64,000 bases of DNA from Altibacter sp. HG106 (GTDB taxonomy: Bacteria; Bacteroidota; Bacteroidia; Flavobacteriales; Flavobacteriaceae). The notes under the pieces are model-generated. The model saw only the letters and a list, made by a program, of their open reading frames with translations. It made no database searches and had not been told where the DNA came from. The stretch's first letter is position 1, and every line of letters starts with the position of its first letter. Positions 58,122 through 64,000 of this stretch are shown piece after piece. The DNA is taken from assembly GCF_028561755.1 (NCBI RefSeq), contig NZ_JAQQTD010000002.1, positions 124,001 through 188,000 of the forward strand. Direction: 5' to 3'. The translations under genes and the position numbers were made by a program.

Positions 58122-60338
58122 TCAATAACAATCCATTTTCAACTGTTGCTGATGTTCTAAGACATCCAGGCTCAAATCAGGGTGTTGTTCCAATTGTGCG
58201 TCTAAGACGTCCAACACATCATGCTGCATAGCCAACGAACCACAGATCATGACAACCCCATCATTGCTACACACCTGCTGGACCAAAGCGGTTTCTGTGT
58301 GAAGGAGATCCTGAACGTACCTGTTACTGCCTTCTCTGGAACTACAGCTATGGAGTGTATAATGAGGGTTTTTTGCCAAAACTTCCGCCAGAATCGGTTG
58401 ATAGAGGGCAAGGGAAGCTTCGGTTCGGCCGCCCCAAAACAAATGAATTTTGGTGTTAGGGTTTGCCGCGATCATTCCGAAAAAAGGGGCAATGCCAGTT
58501 CCGTTGGCAATGAATATGGCTTCCTTGCAGTGCTTCGGAAAATGAAACTGTTTATTGATCTCAAGGCTTGCTATCAATTGTTCTCCTGGCTCCAATTCGA
58601 ACAATTGTGAGGATGCACGTCCAAATTCATGCTTTTTGATGCTCAGCAAAATATCTCCATTGATGTTGGCAATGGAGTATTGCCGTACGATTTCTGACCC
58701 TTTCGGAAGCACGGTTAAGAGGTCTCCCGAAACAAACCGAAGTGTTTCTTTAGGCCGTAATCGCAGCAAAAAGGTGTCGTCAACATTTAAGGGTGTGCGC
58801 TCCATGACGGTAAAAGAATGTTGCTTTATTTGTTTCTTTTTCCCTTTGGGATGGGCAACAACGAAGGAATGCGGTAACGGTTGCTGCCATTTCGCAACCC
58901 AATGGTCAAATTCAGCGGTGTTCGCGTTGTTGATTTTATAGAGCGGGTGCGCGCGTTCAAAAGTGTCTATGGAGGCAAGCAATTCGTCAACCCTTATCGC
59001 AAATTGGCAATAGTCTGGATATTCTAAAGACCCAAAACCAACAACAGCATAGGCAACAGTGTGTTTTGGCGGTAGCGAGCGAACGAGGGCTTCAAATTTT
59101 CGGGCGTTGGTAGGAGCTTCTCCTTTGCCATAAGTGGCCGTTAAGATCAAAATCTGCTTGATGTTCTTAAAACCGTCGGTTTGTTCGAACACTTCGGCAT
59201 ACGCATTAAGCTCGCATCGGTGGAGGGCATAACCCGCTTTTTCCGCAGCTATACAAAAGCGCGTGGCTATGTTGTAGGTACTCCCGGTTTCGGAACCCAC
59301 CATTACAATCATGTCTGCTTCCGAAGCAGGTCGCGTCACCCACGGTGTTTTCTTGCTTCTCAACCGCCGCCATGACATCACGAAGCCCGAATACATAAAA
59401 AACACGATCGATGCGCTAGCCAAGAGTAATACTACAGACCACCACACGCTTCCTTCGCCAGTATGCAGTTGGAAACTCCATCGGGAAGCTAAATCAACAA
59501 AGGGGTAGGTCGCTTCGCTTAAAAGAGCTCCGCTTTGTTGATTCACCCGAATTTCACGATCAACAAGCGACAATTGATAGTATTCTTCCGGGTGGTCAGA
59601 GAAGGGAAATTCAATGGTTCGTACCTGGTCTAAGGTAATCTCTTGCAGGATGGGAAGATCGGCCGGCTTGGCGTAGACGGAAGTGATTTCAACTTCTTCA
59701 GAAGTGGTTTGAAGAGCATTCGTCTGAGGCAACCATCCAAACTTTTCAATCGAGAGATAGACTCCCGTAACCGCCACAATAAGAATGGGCAGAAACATCC
59801 ATCTACTTAGGACCACATGGTACCGCAATTCAAAGTAATCTTTTTGAACTTTCGAAAACAGACGCTTGACTCCTCCCTGGCGCTTCAGTAAGAGGACAAA
59901 GCCGGTGATGGCGATAAGGCATAGCAAAAAGGAAACGACGCCTACGAACACGCGCCCCGTGGTTTTTAAAAATAAGGAGCGGTGTAGGTTGGTGGTAAAT
60001 CGATAGAGATCGGGACGCTCCGGAACGGGAGCAAGGGTAGCTCCCGTTCGAGGATCTACATATACTTCGGCAGTTTCTAAGTCAGTGGTCAATACCGAAG
60101 CTTTTACAAATCCAGAAGGCTCAACAGTGAGGGAAAATACTTCTTCGTGACTATTTTGGAGGAGGGTAATGGCATCTCCTGTCGAAATGGTTTCCAGGTT
60201 GTCTATGGCATATCCCTGAAATTGATGTTGGATGGGCTCTACGGCCAAAATGACTCCGGTAACCGAAGCCAGGAGCAAGAACAGGGAAGCAATAGCAGCT
60301 AGGAGAAAATGACTATAACGCCAGATGGAGATTGTCAT
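58122..60338 (-). CDS. PepSY-flavodoxin-FNR fusion, probable membrane ferric reductase
   Basis: A 738-residue protein. The N-terminal third is a PepSY membrane unit with four helices (about 7-31, 128-150, 176-200, 305-325) and membrane-edge His (WRYSHFLLAA, NLHRSLF), likely haem ligands. A flavodoxin-like FMN domain follows (about 345-480; VGSETGSTYNIATRF). The rest is an FAD/NADPH reductase (about 505-738; RQYSIANI, FIANGTGIAPFFGMI, CGSLAMQHDV). Electrons would go from NADPH through FAD and FMN to haem, reducing ferric siderophores in the periplasm. It ends the cluster begun at 63250. G+C is visibly higher than in the island. Confidence 0.87.
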   Translation of the reverse strand: MTISIWRYSHFLLAAIASLFLLLASVTGVILAVEPIQHQFQGYAIDNLETISTGDAITLLQNSHEEVFSLTVEPSGFVKASVLTTDLETAEVYVDPRTGATLAPVPERPDLYRFTTNLHRSLFLKTTGRVFVGVVSFLLCLIAITGFVLLLKRQGGVKRLFSKVQKDYFELRYHVVLSRWMFLPILIVAVTGVYLSIEKFGWLPQTNALQTTSEEVEITSVYAKPADLPILQEITLDQVRTIEFPFSDHPEEYYQLSLVDREIRVNQQSGALLSEATYPFVDLASRWSFQLHTGEGSVWWSVVLLLASASIVFFMYSGFVMSWRRLRSKKTPWVTRPASEADMIVMVGSETGSTYNIATRFCIAAEKAGYALHRCELNAYAEVFEQTDGFKNIKQILILTATYGKGEAPTNARKFEALVRSLPPKHTVAYAVVGFGSLEYPDYCQFAIRVDELLASIDTFERAHPLYKINNANTAEFDHWVAKWQQPLPHSFVVAHPKGKKKQIKQHSFTVMERTPLNVDDTFLLRLRPKETLRFVSGDLLTVLPKGSEIVRQYSIANINGDILLSIKKHEFGRASSQLFELEPGEQLIASLEINKQFHFPKHCKEAIFIANGTGIAPFFGMIAANPNTKIHLFWGGRTEASLALYQPILAEVLAKNPHYTLHSCSSREGSNRYVQDLLHTETALVQQVCSNDGVVMICGSLAMQHDVLDVLDAQLEQHPDLSLDVLEHQQQLKMDCY

Positions 60339-60347
60339 ACGTCGCTT

Positions 60348-60833
60348 TTATTGTGGTAACATGCGCACATATCGAATAAATCCATGTCCTTCTTGCTTAC
60401 TTTTCAAGTTGGCTGTGGTTAACGGAAACTCAAGGTCATCGCTGTAATACTCCTGATCTTCGACCGAGGTTTCAAAACGCAAGCGATAGCCGGCATCTAT
60501 TTTACTCGCCGGAATCTGTAAAACGCAAATAGCCCGTTCTCCACCACTTATAGTCGCTCCGGAAATAGCATCGATATTGGGGCGGTGTTTTCCGTAGAAC
60601 TTCCACCATTCTGGGATTTCACTGTACCACTCGGGATCTTCCCCACGTACGTATAAGGTTTCTTCATAGGCTCCCGAAGCATCCAAAAGGGATACCACGA
60701 TATAGGCGCCTTCTCCCGTATAATTGGTCATTTGGATAAGACATTTTACCGGTTGTGTTTCCGAAGTACTGGTGGCTGCCATAAAACCAAACGCGGTAAC
60801 TAGTAGTATAGATAAGAGGCGAACGTTTTTCAT
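60348..60833 (-). CDS. DUF2271 secreted protein
   Basis: A 161-residue protein with a signal peptide (about 1-20) and the DUF2271 domain, seen in VKCLIQMTNYTGEGAYIVVS, YVRGEDPEWYSEIPEWWKFY and GATISGGERAICVLQIPA. This domain often accompanies PepSY flavoproteins and flavin transferases in Bacteroidetes and Proteobacteria. It lies 9 bp upstream of the reductase gene, so it belongs to the operon. A periplasmic helper of the reductase is likely, without known reaction. Confidence 0.83.
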   Translation of the reverse strand: MKNVRLLSILLVTAFGFMAATSTSETQPVKCLIQMTNYTGEGAYIVVSLLDASGAYEETLYVRGEDPEWYSEIPEWWKFYGKHRPNIDAISGATISGGERAICVLQIPASKIDAGYRLRFETSVEDQEYYSDDLEFPLTTANLKSKQEGHGFIRYVRMLPQ

Positions 60834-60834
60834 A

Positions 60835-62340
60835 TTATTTCAGGAAATTCAGGGATACGTTTTTAGATTGTAGCAATTCGTTTTCTTGGGCTAAGTCCAA
60901 TGCCGTTTCCTCGAAATCCGTAGTAATAGAAGCATCGGCTCCAAGAGCCAAGAGTAATTTAAGGGTAGCCTCGTTGGTCGCTCTCATGGCGGCAATATGA
61001 AGTGCTGTCAGTCCGTTGTCATTTTTAGCATCTACAGGAAGGTTGAAGGAGGCTACTTGTCGCAACAAATCAGCATCATTGGCGCCTGCCGCAAGATGCA
61101 ATAAGGTGTTATTTTCTGCTTGTTTTTGGGTAAAATCCACGCCATTTTGCTGTAATATCACTTGTTTCTGCTGAAAGGCTTCCAAATTTTTCGGATTGTA
61201 AGAAGCTACCCAGTAATACGCTAGATTATTTCCATCAGCATCCACCGCCTGAACTGTCTTTTTTCCTCCCGGTTGCTGTAATAGATAAGACACGACTTCC
61301 GGTTGATTATTCTGAGTGGCCAGCATCAAGGCATTTTGTCCTTTTTTATTGGTTTTTTCTAGGGAAGTAGCATGTTTTGCTAGCAAGGTTATAACGTTCA
61401 AGCTGTTTCGTGACGCCGCATTGAGAAAGGGCGTATTCCCATCTTCATCGGCTTGCATCACATCGGCCCCTTTCGTCAGGAAAAACTTGATGACCTCTTC
61501 ATTTTCAGAAGCATATGCCAAGCGGTGTAAAGGGGTATACCCGTCTTCTGTTACAATATTGGGATCGATGCCTAATCCTTGTAAGTACCTATAGATTTCC
61601 ATAGAATTTTCGTGTCCACGTGTTCCCTGAGCGGCAAATAAGAAAGCGTTGCCTCCCACCTTATTAGTAGTTTTGTAAGAGACTCCCTTTTCAACCAGGA
61701 GTTTCAAAAAATCAATAGACCCTTTTCGAGCAGCGTAATTAAAAATTCCATTTCCATCGGCATCTGTACTATGAAGGTCGAAGCCTTTGTTGAGGAAATA
61801 GTTTAATTCGGTTTCATTAGAAAGGGAAGGCGCGACCAACAATAATACATTAGCTCCATGCTCATTGGTCTCTTCGGTGATTAAAACTCCGTGGTTCTCG
61901 AAGGCTTCATAGAGGGCTGGATTTATCTGTCCCGCATTAGCAGCGAAGGCTAGGGGAGTATAGCCATGGCTATCTCGTTTGGTTACTGATATTCCGCTGT
62001 CGAGTAGGTGTTTTACCGTTTCAATAGTACCCGCATAACTTGCCCAATGTAGATAATTACGGCTATCGTGGGTGTTTTTATCAATTGGATTACCGTCAAA
62101 GGACAACAGATACTTAATGATTTTAGGATCATTTTTTTCTAACAGGGCATAGATCACAGCATCAAATGCATGGGGCGTCATCGCCGTTGGATCATGGCCT
62201 TCCGCCACCTTTTGCTGAACCATTTCCAGATCCGGTTGTTGTTTCCAAAAAGAACGATTTAAAAAGATGTTTTCGGTTTGCCCAAACCCAATGGCTGTCA
62301 CCATAAAGAAACAGCCAAAAAGAAAAGGAAATAATTTCAT
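60835..62340 (-). CDS. secreted ankyrin-repeat protein
   Basis: From the ATG at 62340 a 501-residue protein with a signal peptide (MKLFPFLFGCFFMVTAIGFG, cut near GFGQ). It is then built almost wholly of ankyrin repeats (about a dozen), for example NYLHWASYAGTIETVKHLLD, HGYTPLAFAANAGQ, GYTPLHRLAYASENEEVIKF and GLTALHIAAMRATNEATLKL. Ankyrin repeats bind other proteins. An earlier in-frame ATG at 62409 would overlap the upstream gene and lacks a signal peptide. It lies 1 bp from the DUF2271 gene. In Bacteroidetes such proteins occur in similar iron-linked clusters. Confidence 0.87.
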   Translation of the reverse strand: MKLFPFLFGCFFMVTAIGFGQTENIFLNRSFWKQQPDLEMVQQKVAEGHDPTAMTPHAFDAVIYALLEKNDPKIIKYLLSFDGNPIDKNTHDSRNYLHWASYAGTIETVKHLLDSGISVTKRDSHGYTPLAFAANAGQINPALYEAFENHGVLITEETNEHGANVLLLVAPSLSNETELNYFLNKGFDLHSTDADGNGIFNYAARKGSIDFLKLLVEKGVSYKTTNKVGGNAFLFAAQGTRGHENSMEIYRYLQGLGIDPNIVTEDGYTPLHRLAYASENEEVIKFFLTKGADVMQADEDGNTPFLNAASRNSLNVITLLAKHATSLEKTNKKGQNALMLATQNNQPEVVSYLLQQPGGKKTVQAVDADGNNLAYYWVASYNPKNLEAFQQKQVILQQNGVDFTQKQAENNTLLHLAAGANDADLLRQVASFNLPVDAKNDNGLTALHIAAMRATNEATLKLLLALGADASITTDFEETALDLAQENELLQSKNVSLNFLK

Positions 62341-62344
62341 AAGA

Positions 62345-63250
62345 TTATTTTTTAACGAATGATTCAATAATAGTGTTAATGGCAGTAGCTTCTTCATAGC
62401 CTTCTCCAAACAAATATTTATACAGTACTTTATTGTCTACTTTCTCCTCCAACACAAGGTCTTGGTTTCTACCATACACCTCGGCCCACTTAGCACGTAC
62501 CTTAGCCCATTTTTCACCGTGTTCAGCCCACCAATTAGCAGCGGCTGCACAACGACTATCAGGAACGCGTACATAGGTGTTGTAACCTTTTTCTTTGGCA
62601 AGGATAACGTCTTCTTTGCCTTCGGAACGGATTACTTTATCGTTGTCTTGGTCGTGCACCCAACCGGTTTCGGTGATCTCTTGACGATTTCCGCGAATGG
62701 TAAGGTTGTAATCACTGCGCGTAGTATATTCACGGCGCGGAAGGGGAGCATCGGCCGTATTTTCCCAATAGCTTTTGCCATCCACGTGAACCCAAGTGGC
62801 CGAACCTTCGTACCGCGGACTGTCATCTACCTGATACACTTTTTGGGTCCATTGCCCGGCTACTTCAGTGGGTGAAAGGCGTCGATAGGTCCATTGGTTG
62901 TTGGCATTATAGGTATAGAGGTCAGTATTTTCATACAACCAATCCTGGCGCCAGTGTTTTACGATGTGAGGAGATGTTGGACTCCCAACCAATAACAAAT
63001 GCTGAATTGAAATCAAATCCTCCTGGTCGGTTACTAGTTGCGCCCATTCCAATCCTTTGTCTACTTTGGTTTTTGAAGGTTTGTAGAGGCTGTCGTCGCT
63101 GTAATTGAATGTTTCAGCGAAGTTGAAGGTGACTTCAAAACAACCGCACATTTCTTTAATCGCATCACGATCGAGTTGTTTTTTGGATTGTTGAGCATGC
63201 ATCGTACAAACGATGAAGAAGGCGATCAAAAGATGTAGGGATTGTTTCAT
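62345..63250 (-). CDS. DUF6607 family secreted protein
   Basis: A 301-residue protein with a signal peptide (cut near HAQQ, about 19) and the DUF6607 pattern: IKEMCGCFEVTFNFAETFNY early, then HWRQDWLYENTDLYTY, VAGQWTQKVYQVDDSPRY and SYWENTADAPLPRREYTTRS. The CGC near the N-terminus is conserved in the family. It is the first gene of the minus-strand cluster and is preceded by a Fur-like box. DUF6607 has no known reaction; the company of a PepSY reductase suggests iron handling. Confidence 0.85.
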   Translation of the reverse strand: MKQSLHLLIAFFIVCTMHAQQSKKQLDRDAIKEMCGCFEVTFNFAETFNYSDDSLYKPSKTKVDKGLEWAQLVTDQEDLISIQHLLLVGSPTSPHIVKHWRQDWLYENTDLYTYNANNQWTYRRLSPTEVAGQWTQKVYQVDDSPRYEGSATWVHVDGKSYWENTADAPLPRREYTTRSDYNLTIRGNRQEITETGWVHDQDNDKVIRSEGKEDVILAKEKGYNTYVRVPDSRCAAAANWWAEHGEKWAKVRAKWAEVYGRNQDLVLEEKVDNKVLYKYLFGEGYEEATAINTIIESFVKK

Positions 63251-63295
63251 GATAAGGGCTCTTTAAAAATTAAAATGACCGCCACAAAACTAATT

Positions 63296-63314
63296 ATTTT
63301 AATTCATTCTAAAT
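63296..63314. promoter_or_regulatory. Fur-like operator 3
   Basis: ATTTTAATTCATTCTAAAT, whose right arm is the exact complement of ATTTAGAAT found in both boxes at 887 and 947; the left arm is weaker. It lies 46 bp upstream of the DUF6607 start, on the promoter side. Confidence 0.45.
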
Positions 63315-63428
63315 AACAATAAAGAAAAAATTTATGTAAAATTATCGTTGCTCTGCCGCAGCAACGATCCTATATTGATACAAAAGAGTACGTAATGAAA
63401 CTTATGGGAATCGCTAGACGAACTATGG

Positions 63429-64000
63429 TTACGCTTTTAACAGGGCCATTATTTCTTCGGAAGAAACCTTGCCATTAGCGCCTTCTTTGGAAGCGACTAA
63501 GGCACCCAACGCGCTGGCGTATCTCAGGGCGTTTTCCGGAGTGTTTTTGGTGAGCAATTGGAAGAGCAGCCCGGCCAGAAAAGAATCGCCAGCTCCAACG
63601 GTGTCGGCAACCTTTACGCGAAATCCACTGTGATAAAAAAAACGATTACTGTGGTAGAGTATCGCTCCCTGATCGCCTCGAGTAACACAAATAGAAGGTA
63701 TTTCAAACCTGTTGGCGATTTTTAAAATATTCTTTTCGGCGTCTGTGGAAGGTAACGTTAACCAGGCCGAAACCTCGCCCAATTCTTCTTCGTTCATCTT
63801 TAGAAATTGAACCTTTGGAAGCATCTCCAAAATGACCTCTTTCGATGTATAGGGTGGTCGAAGATTAATATCGAAGACCGGGTACGCTGATTTCACCAGA
63901 AGTTCATTCAAGACGATTCGATTGGCGGGGTGTCGTAGCGCCAAAGAGCCAAAAACAAGCGCCTCTTGTTGCGAAACCCTGTTCCGCAAACTTTGATTCA
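63429..64000 (-). CDS. PfkB-family sugar kinase (fructokinase-like), N-terminus outside window
   Basis: About 190 codons of the C-terminal part, open to the right edge. It has the PfkB family's DINLRPPY (sugar-binding region), LKMNEEEL, VTRGDQGAILYHSNRFF, and the catalytic anion-hole DTVGAGDSFLAGLLF with the base Asp. It phosphorylates fructose or a related sugar using ATP. The N-terminal substrate-binding strands are missing because of the window. It is on the same strand as the iron cluster but separated by 178 bp, so independent. Confidence 0.88.
   Translation of the reverse strand, partial: NQSLRNRVSQQEALVFGSLALRHPANRIVLNELLVKSAYPVFDINLRPPYTSKEVILEMLPKVQFLKMNEEELGEVSAWLTLPSTDAEKNILKIANRFEIPSICVTRGDQGAILYHSNRFFYHSGFRVKVADTVGAGDSFLAGLLFQLLTKNTPENALRYASALGALVASKEGANGKVSSEEIMALLKA

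Overview
The window comes from a member of the Bacteroidetes, most likely the family Flavobacteriaceae. The evidence is the low G+C, promoters of the TAnnTTTG type, families typical of the group (HYC_CC_PP, DUF3347, DUF6607, RND proteins fused to a TolC-like part, AraC-type regulators with a metal-binding front end), and short palindromes (GCTTTCGCGAAAGC, TCCCGAT-AGCA-ATCGGGA) that I associate with flavobacterial genomes. The genus cannot be read from the sequence.

About 57.5 kb (1-57.6 kb) is accessory DNA, dominated by metal handling. At the left edge is the start of a TonB-dependent receptor gene with two Fur-like boxes. Then comes a copper/silver region (1.1-23.4 kb): a CusA pump, a TolC-like channel, a multicopper oxidase fused to an outer-membrane barrel, three DUF3347 proteins, a haem-binding protein, a permease, a CopA ATPase, PepSY and DUF305 proteins, a CusB adaptor carrying its own DUF3347 domain, and an HMA-AraC regulator. 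A mercury-type region follows (23.6-28.3 kb): thioredoxin-like protein, CsoR-HMA regulator, MerP-like lipoprotein, CcdA-like protein, ArsR, MerTP, a MerA-like flavoprotein without the C-terminal cysteine pair, and a GDCCVxC protein. A zinc/cadmium/cobalt region spans 28.3-47.1 kb: a CzcA-TolC fusion, CzcB, a PII-like protein, two Fur regulators, a CPC-type and an SPC-type ATPase, lipoamide dehydrogenase, two CDF transporters, and a DtxR-ZIP pair. Next is a sulfur/persulfide cluster (47.8-52.6 kb): Crp/Fnr regulator, TauE, sterol-desaturase-like protein, MBL-rhodanese, and a YeeE pair. Last comes a second copper ATPase with its chaperone, an MtfA-like peptidase, and a tyrosine integrase (52.8-57.3 kb).

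The integrase gene reads away from the 3' half of a tRNA-Leu(UAG) gene at 57584-57636, which I read as the right attachment site of an integrated element. Between them lie five AGGTACAA repeats that look like integrase arm sites. Beyond the site is a broken GIY-YIG nuclease gene and a second, damaged copy of the tRNA tail. The apparently resident chromosome (58.1-64 kb, visibly richer in G+C) carries a likely iron-related cluster on the minus strand (DUF6607, ankyrin, DUF2271, PepSY-flavodoxin reductase) behind a third Fur-like box, and part of a PfkB sugar kinase gene.

Taken together, the island offers layered metal detoxification: inner-membrane ATPases move metal to the periplasm, RND systems expel it from the cell, an oxidase and periplasmic binders handle copper, and each block has its own metal-responsive regulator. 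The most unusual features are the GIY-YIG gene flanked by tRNA tails, in-frame palindromes inside four genes, the repeated use of DUF3347, HMA domains fused to two unrelated regulators, and several frameshifted or remnant genes.
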